Source: Echinarachnius parma (taxonomy: Eukaryota; Echinodermata; Echinoidea; Clypeasteroida; Echinarachniidae). From it: a stretch of 64,000 bases of DNA. Of the stretch, positions 58,201 to 64,000 are shown one piece after another. Under the pieces are notes generated by a model. The model searched no databases. It saw only the letters and a list, made by a program, of their open reading frames with translations, and was not told the DNA's origin. Position numbers and translations under genes: made by a program. Within the stretch, counting starts at the first letter, position 1. Each line of letters opens with the position of its first letter. Location of the stretch: positions 1-64,000 of the forward strand of contig JBAMJV010003125.1 in assembly GCA_037951105.1 (NCBI GenBank), written 5' to 3'.

Positions 58201-61200
58201 GTTGGAAAAACATGGGCAGCCTCCAGTGTTCCATTAAAAACAGATAATAATGGTTTCAAAAATCTTGATTATTTCTATTATTAATGATACCCAAGATATT
58301 TCTATTATTAATGATACCCAAGAGGAAATATATGACCTGGGCCCCAATCGATTGCAAGTTAGATCATGTGTTTGAAAAGTGCAAATCTGATTGGTTGAAT
58401 CGCGCACATTTTCTGACTTACAATTAATTGTAACTTACAATCGATTGTATCTCTTTCTGCAACAGGGCCTAGAAGTGATGGAAACCATGCACTTATCAGA
58501 TACAGTATGCACAAATTCCAGCGTTTGGCTCAGGGACTAAGAATATAGAGAAAGAGCAAGAGTTTTGAACAATTTTTAGGGTGGAATTCTCATCAAAAGG
58601 TTAAATTTAGCCCGGAGTTAAATTTTTTATGGAGCGCCCCACTGCAAACAATGCGTACTTATTTCTAAATTGCGCGCTTGTTGCTAGATATGCGCACTCA
58701 TCCCTTCATAAAACGCAACACAAAACCTATGAATAGACCATTTGCGCCTGACGCTTATTTTTACGCTAAACTGGCAGGAAGAAAGTATGAAAAAAGTGTG
58801 TAGGAACTTGACAATAATCGTTGGATTTTGCCAGATTTATTTGAATTTTCATATATATAACAAGGACTCATCTTGCGGGGGTAAACTCCAAAATTCCGGC
58901 TGTCAAAATCGAGTGTAGAAAGCGCTAATTGAATGAAGAAAAAAATAAGATAAGTGCCAACGGAGACTATGGTGGCAAAGCAGTAACTACCCGGCTTTCC
59001 ATAAAACAGTGGGTTAAATTTAACCTACTTCTGACGTAAAACGACGCGAAACGGCGCGTTTTAGCACTGTGCTAAATTTAACCTTTTGATCAGAATCCTG
59101 CCCTTAATGTCTGCTTATTTTATTCCTCCTGTCAGCCAGATCCAAACAGAGATGACAGTAATGATATGCCAAATACGATTTCTTTTTTCTATGCCCACGC
59201 CATGCCCATGCTCAAGAACATCCTAGGTTATTCCATCATTTTTTTTTCTCCAAGCATACATATATTTGTTCATTTCCACCTTCCTCATTCATAAATATTT
59301 CCTAAAAAATTGTATTGATTATATTCTGGATTGATTCATCCTTTCAGCCGGACCCAAACAGATTCGCTGTCAACAGCGAGATGGCGAACAAGGTGTCGTT
59401 GTTCTAACGCCCACACTACGCCTATAGACCATCCCAGGTTCTACCATCAATTTGTTTTGAGCATATTTGTTAATTTCCACCTTCTTCAGTCATAAATATC
59501 ACCTTGGAAAGTTGTATTGATCATATGCTGTATTGATCCTCATCCTTTTAGCCGGACCCAAACAGATTCGCTGTCAACAGCGAGATGGCGAACAAGGTGT
59601 CGTTGTTCTACGCCCACACCTACGCCTATAGACCATCCCAGGTTCTACCATCAATTTGTTTTTGAGCATATTTGTTAATTTCATGCTGTATTGATTTCTC
59701 CTTTCAGCCCGGACCCCAACAGAGTAGCGGTCAACAACGAGATGGCGAACAAGATGTCGTTGTTCTACGCCCACGCCACACCCCATGCTCAAGACCATCC
59801 TAGGTGCTACCATCCATCATTTTTTTTTCAAGCATATTTGTTCATATCCACCTTCCTCATTCATAAATATTTGTATTGATTATATTCTGCGATTGATTCC
59901 TCCTTTCAGCCGGACCCAAACAGAGTAGCGGTGAACAACGAGATGGCGAACAAGATGTCGTTGTTCTACGCCCACGCCACACCCAATGCTCAAGACCATC
60001 GTAGATTCCACCATCAAGTTTGTTTCATCGGTAAGTTATTAGTATTCGTATTACCATTAGAGGATTCCAGCGTGACAGACGGGACATCCACTCATGACTT
60101 TTTAACAGTATTGATTGATTTGTAGGCAAATAGTTAAACATTAACAGGAGTTTTTATGCTTATGATATTAAATTGCAGTCATACTTTCAAAATATATGAG
60201 TTTAATTTTGTGTGACCTCTGACCTAGTTGTCAGTGGGTCGTTAAAGTCAGCGTGACAGACGGGACACACTTTTACCATGCTTTTTTCACGACCTTACTT
60301 CATTTAAAATCCCTGCTCACTGGATGGTCTTACAAGGTTGCTCATGTCTGTGGGTTATTACTTGCCTAGGGCCAGTTGTATGCCACTACCAAGGGAAATC
60401 CCTTATGTTTGTCTTACATGTCAAAAAATCCAAAATAAGAGCGTGACAGACAGGACAAGAAAAACGTGACAGACGGGACATGTACAATTCCTATGGGAGA
60501 ATTGGACAATCTGTAAAATATACATTTCCAGTCATTTTTGGGAGTTTTTCTGAAATAAATTGTACCTTTACTGACAATAGTAGTTGCTAAAAGATAAAAG
60601 CAGCATTAATTTTGATATTTTAATTGATTGAGGTAGGTAAACTATGAAATAATCAAATTTTTCATAGTGCAACACGATATCCAATGCATGGGACTGTAGA
60701 AAATCCTAAAATCCCCCCCAAATTACCTAAAATGTTGTTTTTTGCAGGTTATTTAAGTTGATAATGTCATCCACTATTGTGATAAGCCTATTAAGTGACA
60801 GTTGGAGCTAAACAGATCATAAAACAGCAACAAACTAGTTGAATTTAGAAATGAATAGTAAAAAGGAGCGTGACGGACGGGATAAAAACGTGACAGATGG
60901 GACAAAACGTGACAGACGGGACAAGATAAAAACATTGATAATTATCTTCATAACATATATTTTAACAAAAATTGAGTGTTAATGTAAAGGTAATAGGCCT
61001 TAGTTAATAAATATAAAGTTTGACCCAAAACTAATCACAGGTTTTTGCTTGGAATTATTTAATCATTAAAAAAACGTGACAGACGGGACAAAAATTGAGT
61101 TGAACTTTGACCTCCAATAAATATACGAAATACAGGTATATTGGGAAATTTTCAATATTTATGTGAATTTTCACTTCTTTTCTGTTATTTGCATTCAGCT

Positions 61201-63416
61201 TTTGAATATGAATCTAGATATAATATGGATATTATCAGTTTGAAATTACCCTTTTTCATTACAAATATGTCTTAATCCAATTAATATGTCTAAAAATGCA
61301 GATTTGGGGCAAAAATGGCAAAATATCAAAAAAGCAAATACGGTTACAGTAAGTTCAAGTCATGCATTATCAACTATCAGGAGAAACAAAATCCACAACA
61401 AACTTTATTTTTTTAGTTTTAGTAGACATTTTCATGGAATTGAATTCCTCTTTCGTTATTAAAGGGGACCACCAGGCAAAGAGCAACACATAATTATATG
61501 TTTTGGTACCGTTTTGTGATATAATAGATACCCAACATTTCGCAAAGGGTTGTGTAATTCATAAACAAAGCAATTAATTACCACCACTTACTGAACCACT
61601 ATTATTTCCTGGTTCCGTACGGGCCAAACATTTGCAAGTGCGCCAATGCTATTCACGCGTACGTTTGGAGACAATAGAATCCCTGATGATTCGTTCGCTC
61701 TGGACAAAGTAGTCTCGTACATGCAGACCCGTGAACGCGTGCTTTAGAATGATGCGTTTTCCAATTATATTTTTTTTCTTCCTGGAAACATATTTTTGTT
61801 AACTTGTTGATGGAATGGACTACTATAGATAGAGGTTACCTTTCATTTATAAGAATATTATTTTTGGGTGATGGTACCCTTTAAGATAATTGAAAGTCTC
61901 CATGGGAAACATTTAGCTGTGCACAAAGTTTGTGCAATGAGTGAGCAAATATCTCTTCCCTTTTTTTGCTATCTTTTTTTTTCTTTCTATTATTCTTGAT
62001 CATGTGAATTACACATTTGATCAACCTTTTGTCAGTTTTGCACTTGTGAACAAAGTAGTGCTGTTGATGAGTCCCGGGTACCCAGGTCCCGCTGAAAAAT
62101 GTTGAGTCCCGGGCGCAAAAATCGATACTCGATTTCCCGAAAAAAAGCAAGTCCCCTCATTGAAAGCAAGAGTTATCATGTTCATTCAAGTGACATAAAT
62201 GCGCTCAATTTTTGTCACTTGAATGAACATGTTTTCCCAGCTGGCGTGACATGCCGATTGTGTAATCAACAAATGGGTAAATTTCGGGTACCTGGGACTC
62301 GCCCGAAAAATTATCGCGAGTCCCGGGTAGTAAATACCCCCAAAATCAACAACACTAGAACAAAGTTACTAGATCCTTTTACTTTCTTTTATTTTCTAGA
62401 ACAAGGAGGTGTGGTGTGAGAAGACTACAAACGTCCTCAGTACGATGGCGCAGATCTGCAGAGTTATGATTGACAATCCGTAAGTAAATAATATATACCG
62501 GTACACAGTCGATATGATATAATAATAATAATAATGCAGATATATAACACAGTTTTCATCTAAAAAGTTCAATAAAGATGTAGGTCCAAGTTATGGTGGC
62601 TTAGCGGTTAGAGTGTCCCCCTCATGCATGGGAGGTCCCGGGTTCAAACCCAGACCGGGTCATACCAAAAACTTTTAAAATGGTACATTCTGCCTTCTAG
62701 CCAGGCGCTCAGCATTTATAGAATGGAGAAGGGAAAGTTAATCACACAAGTTACCAGAGGACTGGCCCCCTTCTGTAGCTTTTGCTACATTTAGTAGACG
62801 TGTGGCCTAGGGCTAATGAATCGGAAATAGTCGCCGCCTTATGTGCCAAAATTGGCACGGGAAGTACTTTAACTTTTTAACCTAGTTATGGGAAAGGTAA
62901 TGTAAGGTAATTATGAGCAAGATAATGGATCCATTTAAAAGTGAGTGTGAAGAATTGTTTATAGCCCATAACACATTGCTAATGCACGTCCCTATGCACT
63001 CGTACCCTGGCTCCATATGTGACCTTATACCACAAAACGACCGTTATGTCGCTCAGATATGTAGTTTCTCTGTTATTAGCTAAAATAATCAAATTTGGTT
63101 TAAAATATGATATAGGATTTTTGTATTTTCTGAATGAAGGTATCTTAAGCTACCTTCTGCAAAAATCATCCTCTATGTCAGATTCAACTCGTGAGGAAAG
63201 GTGTTCACACTCAATTTTTTAATGGCCGTCTTCTACAGCAAATAGAACATGGATAACATTTTATTTTGTCCTTTTCTTCACGTTCACAGGGAGTATGTTG
63301 CCCGCTTCCAAGAGAGGCACACGGTACTGTTCTGTCTTCGTGTCATGGTGGCGCTAATCATTCTCTATGACCACGTCCATCCTGTAGGGGCCTTTGACAA
63401 GAGCGCGCCCATTAAC
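52194..63416 (+). CDS. CYRIB: CYFIP-related Rac1 interactor (CYRI/FAM49), spliced, 3' incomplete
   Basis: The joined product is a CYRI protein, known in vertebrates to bind GTP-Rac1 and restrain the Scar/WAVE complex at the plasma membrane, limiting Arp2/3-driven lamellipodia. Coding exons are 52194-52266, 53218-53339, 55489-55732, 56520-56594, 59910-60030, 62400-62479 and 63290-63416, all with GT-AG borders and compatible phases except for one extra base in each of exons 3 and 5. Allowing for these, the exons give 280 residues, and the missing last exon should supply about 44, matching the 324-residue human protein. An MGN start gives a glycine-2 myristoylation signal. The Rac-binding pair Arg160-Arg161 is present in YYRRTLSR. 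The DUF1394 signature [10 protein letters not shown] is intact. Tandem damaged copies of exons 2, 3 and 5 lie in the introns. The symbol is by similarity, because invertebrates usually have one ancestral CYRI. Whether this copy is functional depends on the two frameshifts. Confidence 0.9.
52590..52711 (+). pseudogene. Decayed copy A of CYRI exon 2
   Basis: The copy has the same reading frame as the intact exon ([20 protein letters not shown] onward) and is fully open across the exon. The acceptor AG is replaced by CG (TTCCG), and the donor is lost: CAG-GT has become CAT-GA, so the frame runs on to a stop in the next intron. It differs from the intact exon mainly by conservative changes. It is an exon duplicate, not an alternative exon that could be spliced normally. 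Confidence 0.85.
52803..52922 (+). pseudogene. Decayed copy B of CYRI exon 2
   Basis: The acceptor AATCCAG is intact and the frame opens [21 protein letters not shown] short deletion after VQK removes the equivalent of the YSGAG region and changes the frame. No donor GT remains at the end, where the sequence reads GACATGAAC as in copy A. The shared tail with copy A shows that the two arose from the same donor-less unit. Confidence 0.85.
52999..53111 (+). pseudogene. Decayed copy C of CYRI exon 2
   Basis: The acceptor AATCCAG is present and the frame opens [20 protein letters not shown], but the codons for QK have become CAA TAA, a stop. The rest is scrambled and the donor is lost. The unit starts 196 bp after copy B and 219 bp before the intact exon. 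Confidence 0.85.
53218..53339 (+). CDS. CYRIB: CYRI coding exon 2, the intact copy of four
   Basis: The exon follows the acceptor AATCCAG and ends at the donor CAG|GTACAG. It completes codon 25 and encodes residues 25-65, running from [15 protein letters not shown] to [10 protein letters not shown]. This aligns with human NAQPTESEKE through GAGHEIRE at the same length and phase. Three upstream copies (52590, 52803, 52999) lack a donor, and one also lacks the acceptor, so this is the only copy of the four that can be spliced conventionally. Confidence 0.9.
54453..54755. mobile_element. hAT-type MITE (copy 1) in CYRI intron 2
   Basis: Ends TAAGGCTGTTGATGAGTCCC and CGTCAGCCTTA are flanked by perfect 8-bp ATAGTAAT duplications (54445-54452, 54756-54763). 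Inner words GAGTCCCGGGTACCCGGGT and CCCGGGTAGTAAATA pair. The length is 303 bp. Confidence 0.9.
55116..55147 (+). pseudogene. Partial copy of the 5' end of CYRI exon 3
   Basis: The segment follows the same CTCCTCATTCACAG acceptor context as exon 3 and reads ITCPRYNNL before a stop. It lacks the exon's first G and the extra A of the main exon. It belongs to a larger duplicated intron-exon unit (about 54880-55130 against 55130-55520). Confidence 0.75.
55489..55732 (+). CDS. CYRIB: CYRI coding exon 3 with one extra base
   Basis: The exon follows TGCACAG and ends at the donor AAA|GTAAGT. From phase 0 it opens AITCPRDK and then leaves frame. In the +1 frame it reads [20 protein letters not shown] and so on to [11 protein letters not shown], matching human residues 66-146. 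The exon is 244 bp where 243 (81 codons) is expected, so one base is in excess, most likely in the AAA of GACAAACGA near 55510. The partial duplicate at 55116 lacks this base. The cause may be an assembly error or a real mutation. Confidence 0.85.
55830..55922 (+). pseudogene. Decayed copy 1 of the 3' half of CYRI exon 3
   Basis: The sequence repeats the CCGGTCGCACAGCTAGAACA part of exon 3 and continues through the equivalent of [15 protein letters not shown] with several indels (for example CTTAGGCC, giving a stop). It ends at GAGGTAAAC, a donor-like site. It lies about 190 bp downstream of the intact exon end. Confidence 0.8.
56040..56117 (+). pseudogene. Decayed copy 2 of the 3' half of CYRI exon 3
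   Basis: The block carries GAAACAGCGCCAGGCTTTGG and the KQFAQVL...FTLKFD part of exon 3, with an inserted T in CTTCAATTTC. It ends at GGGTAACAG. It is the third unit in a series with a period near 200 bp. Confidence 0.8.
56230..56328 (+). pseudogene. Decayed copy 3 of the 3' half of CYRI exon 3
   Basis: The segment holds a recognisable but indel-rich copy (GCAGTTAGAACAGCGTCAGG, then ACCACAAGTCCTACACACTT) of exon 3 and lacks a donor. It closes the exon 3 tail array before exon 4. Confidence 0.75.
56520..56594 (+). CDS. CYRIB: CYRI coding exon 4 (Rac1-binding arginine pair)
   Basis: The exon lies between a strong polypyrimidine acceptor (TGTTTTTAG) and the donor CAG|GTATGT, in phase 0 at both ends. 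It encodes 25 residues, [20 protein letters not shown] then RLTNQ, aligned with human residues 147-171. The codons AGG AGA at 56559-56564 are Arg160 and Arg161 by alignment, the residues required for Rac1 binding in CYRI-B. This exon shows no duplicates. Confidence 0.93.
57390..57708. mobile_element. Fold-back MITE in CYRI intron 4
   Basis: GGGGTGTTTCACACAAGATT pairs with AATCTTTGTGAAACACCCCC. The arms extend through CAAAGTTGAACTTAACT, TTGGACC and ACTATTATGGAAAGCCAT, so each arm is about 70 bp. Confidence 0.9.
57882..58156 (-). mobile_element. tRNA-derived SINE (copy 1) in CYRI intron 4
   Basis: Read on the minus strand, GGTGGCTTAGCGGTTAGAGT (box A) and GGGTTCGAACCC (box B) form a tRNA-like head. 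The body has GGTACCTTCTGCC, CAGGCGCTCA, CTTCTGTAGCTTTCGC, AGACGTGTGGCCTAGGGCTA and TGCCAAAATTAGCACGGGAG. The anticodon-loop position reads CTCAAGC, suggesting a leucine tRNA ancestor. Confidence 0.85.
58338..58470. mobile_element. Short fold-back MITE relative in CYRI intron 4
   Basis: GGGCCCCAATCGATTGCAAG and CAATCGATTGTATC plus TTTCTGCAACAGGGCC form rough inverted ends. The words TTGCAAC and ACAATCGATTG are shared with 53690-53790 and 34640-34766. Confidence 0.55.
58578..59103. mobile_element. Fold-back MITE (GGGTGGAATTCTCATC ends) in CYRI intron 4
   Basis: CATCAAAAGGTTAAATTTAG at the left and CTAAATTTAACCTTTTGATC at the right are inverted, with outer parts GGGTGGAATTCT and AGAATCCTGCCCT. 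Inner TTAAATTTAACC repeats occur. It ends 33 bp before exon 5 copy a. Confidence 0.85.
59136..59226 (+). pseudogene. Diverged copy a of CYRI exon 5
   Basis: The copy follows CTGTCAG and reads [20 protein letters not shown] and then [10 protein letters not shown]. The frame across ATGCCCATGCTCAAG lacks the extra base seen in copies d and e. The end of the exon is lost and no phase-correct donor remains. It is the most diverged copy at the protein level. Confidence 0.8.
59348..59454 (+). pseudogene. Decayed copy b of CYRI exon 5
   Basis: The acceptor CTTTCAG is intact and the frame opens [19 protein letters not shown], but an inserted A makes a stop (TTCTAACGCC). It is nearly identical to copy c over more than 100 bp. 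Confidence 0.8.
59552..59664 (+). pseudogene. Decayed copy c of CYRI exon 5
   Basis: The acceptor CCTTTTAG is followed by [20 protein letters not shown] and then a scrambled [10 protein letters not shown] in place of AHATPMLKTI. No donor is present. It differs from copy b mainly by single-base indels in short homopolymers. Confidence 0.8.
59708..59824 (+). pseudogene. Decayed copy d of CYRI exon 5
   Basis: The copy has an extra C after the acceptor (CAGCCCGG) and another C before ATGCTCAAG. Between them it encodes [20 protein letters not shown] exactly as exon 5e does. Its end, CATCCTAGGTGC, lacks a donor. It is the closest relative of the expressed copy. Confidence 0.8.
59910..60030 (+). 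CDS. CYRIB: CYRI coding exon 5 (fifth of five copies) with one extra base
   Basis: The exon follows CCTTTCAG and ends at TCATCG|GTAAGT. It reads [20 protein letters not shown] then AHATP, and after one surplus base continues [15 protein letters not shown], matching human NNELANRMSLFY through TTKFVSE. The length is 121 bp where 120 is needed. The extra base is in CACCCAATG near 59984-59986. Of the five copies, only this one keeps the coding end and a good donor, so it is taken as the expressed exon. Confidence 0.85.
60058..61452 (+). mobile_element. Motif-array repeat 4 (CGTGACAGACGGGACA) in CYRI intron 5
   Basis: GCGTGACAGACGGGACA or close variants occur at 60070, 60251, 60441, 60464, 60868, 60889, 60907 and 61075, all on the plus strand. 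The proposed ends (GAGGATTCCAGCG at 60059 and AATTCCTC at 61443) pair only weakly, and no target duplication is evident, so the borders are uncertain. No open frame exceeds 65 codons. It starts about 28 bp after the exon 5 donor. Confidence 0.5.
61459..61884 (+). mobile_element. TTAA-flanked MITE (GGGGACCACC ends, copy 2) in CYRI intron 5
   Basis: TTAAAGGGGACCACCAGGCA at the left and GTGATGGTACCCTTTAA at the right. It is the inverse of the copy at 31173-31618. Confidence 0.85.
61885..62378 (+). mobile_element. TTAA-type MITE remnant (GTAACATTGTC family) split by a hAT MITE
   Basis: Family words CATGTGAATTACACATTTGA and CAACCTTTTGTCAGTTTTGC appear before the insertion, and AACAAAGTTACTAGATCCTT after it. 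The remnant's right edge runs into the pyrimidine tract of exon 6. Confidence 0.7.
62056..62357. mobile_element. hAT-type MITE (copy 2) nested in CYRI intron 5
   Basis: Ends TAGTGCTGTTGATGAGTCCC and ATCAACAACACTA are flanked by perfect GAACAAAG duplications (62048-62055, 62358-62365). An internal hairpin CATGTTCATTCAAGTGACA with TGTCACTTGAATGAACATG lies at 62179-62232. Confidence 0.9.
62400..62479 (+). CDS. CYRIB: CYRI coding exon 6
   Basis: The exon runs from the acceptor TTTTCTAG to the donor CC|GTAAGT, phase 0 to phase 2. It encodes [20 protein letters not shown] then RVMIDN plus two bases of a proline codon, aligned with human [20 protein letters not shown]. There is one copy only. The acceptor lies 42 bp downstream of a hAT-type MITE that sits within an older TTAA-type repeat. 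Confidence 0.92.
62595..62870 (+). mobile_element. tRNA-derived SINE (copy 2) in CYRI intron 6
   Basis: GGTGGCTTAGCGGTTAGAGT (box A) and GGGTTCAAACCC (box B) are followed by CATTCTGCCTTCTAGCCAGG, AGACGTGTGGCCTAGGGCTA and GCCAAAATTGGCACGGGAAG. The anticodon-loop position reads CTCATGC. A functional tRNA gene is unlikely because a long SINE body follows. Confidence 0.85.
62871..63289. other. Remainder of CYRI intron 6
   Basis: Nothing is recognised. Confidence 0.35.
63290..63416 (+). CDS. CYRIB: CYRI coding exon 7 (last exon inside the window)
   Basis: The exon follows GTTCACAG and ends at AAC|GTAAGT. It completes the proline codon and encodes 42 residues from [20 protein letters not shown] to [17 protein letters not shown]. 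The HPVGAF segment is the best conserved part of the family. The final exon (about 44 residues in human, starting near MKGCIKVL) must lie beyond the right edge. Confidence 0.93.
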
Positions 63417-63805
63417 GTAAGTATTCATGCTCTTTAGTTTATTACCACTGATGATAGCTATAAAGTAAATACATTCCAATATTGGGGAATGCCCCCCCCC
63501 CCTCCAAAAGAGAAACAAAATATGTAACTGTAATGTAACGTTCTAATACCATGGAATCAGAACGGTTAGTTTCACTAGAAGGGGAACCTCTTACTGAGAA
63601 AACTCTGATACCAAGATTGGTAAAGTACTTTTGGTTCTTTTGGGGCGTATTTATTATAGATGAAGATGGTTTTATAAAGCAATCATTTATACAAAATGTT
63701 CCCTTATTGCGTACAGGGCATACAACTTGATTTGCAATTTTGGTTTTATTCCTAGGGAAGACAATTTGTTCTTTGCTCATTTTCATTTACTTTAAAGCCC
63801 GGCGC
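63417..63805. other. Start of CYRI intron 7
   Basis: A short C run lies at 63492-63502. No exon with the expected final CYRI motif is seen. Confidence 0.5.
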
Positions 63806-64000
63806 AGACAGAGCCGATTCGACCCGATCCGACTGGTTTTCAGCCTGATTATCTCAGTATGCGTTGCCTCAGGACTCCGGTTTTTCCAGTGCCAGTCGGA
63901 GGTCATTTGAGGCCGATTCAACATGTTGGATCGGCTCTGACTGAGCAAAACTGACTCTAGCCTGACTGTAAACCAGTCGGATCGCGTTGAGTCGGCTCTG
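63806..64000. mobile_element. Fold-back element reaching the window edge
   Basis: CAGAGCCGATTCGACCCGAT then CCGACTGGTTT at the left pairs with AAACCAGTCGGATCGCGTTG then AGTCGGCTCTG at the right edge. Inner GTCGGAGG/GGCCGATTCAAC words also pair. It may end at 64000 or run on. Confidence 0.75.

Noticed and set aside
60070-61090. CRISPR-like spacing of CGTGACAGACGGGACA
   Set aside because: The spacing is irregular (about 20 to 390 bp) and the context is an animal intron.
62595-62667. Possible functional tRNA gene
   Set aside because: Box A and B are present, but it is followed by a SINE body shared with the copy at 57882-58156, and the acceptor stem does not pair well.

Overview
This is a stretch of an animal nuclear genome, most likely a marine invertebrate deuterostome (an echinoderm fits best; the exact group cannot be decided from the window). 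The reasons are one spliced gene with GT-AG introns whose product resembles vertebrate CYRI/FAM49, a very low coding density, many ACATGTAC-type words, long poly-C tracts, and repeat classes common in such genomes: Helitrons, TTAA-flanked and fold-back MITEs, and a tRNA-derived SINE. Nothing prokaryotic is present: no operons, CRISPR arrays or rRNA.

About 1-51.1 kb: no host gene that I can support. It is a dense graveyard of mostly non-autonomous mobile elements. Landmarks are a 700-bp fold-back palindrome (1.66-2.36 kb); a fold-back element split by a Helitron-like repeat (5.6-6.95 kb); a GATC-rich tandem array split by a 2.75-kb motif-array element that is itself split by a Helitron (7.1-10.3 kb); a second motif-array element (10.55-12.49 kb); a degenerate LINE reverse-transcriptase tail with a GATA tail (18.06-18.37 kb); many TTAA-flanked MITEs; a nested fold-back pair (37 kb); and a third motif-array element (44.28-46.04 kb) next to one of three MITEs with 3-bp duplications.

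52.14-63.42 kb (plus strand): most of a CYRI (CYFIP-related Rac1 interactor, FAM49) gene, cut at the right edge before its last exon. Seven coding exons give 280 of an expected 324 residues if two single-base excesses (exon 3 and exon 5) are allowed for. Exons 2, 3 and 5 are each surrounded by damaged tandem copies at a period of about 200 bp. Its introns carry two hAT-type MITEs with perfect 8-bp target duplications, two tRNA-derived SINEs, several fold-back MITEs and a fourth motif-array repeat. A fold-back element runs off the right edge.

The most interesting signals are (i) a group of non-coding elements with 4-bp target duplications, GGG-starting inverted ends and their own 10-16-bp words scattered inside (GTAACGCGTGGGACA, GGATGTAAC, GTAACACCGGGAC; perhaps also CGTGACAGACGGGACA), and (ii) the roughly 200-bp exon-centred tandem duplications in CYRI. 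The CYRI gene is predicted to make an N-myristoylated Rac1-binding inhibitor of the Scar/WAVE complex; no other gene in the window works with it.
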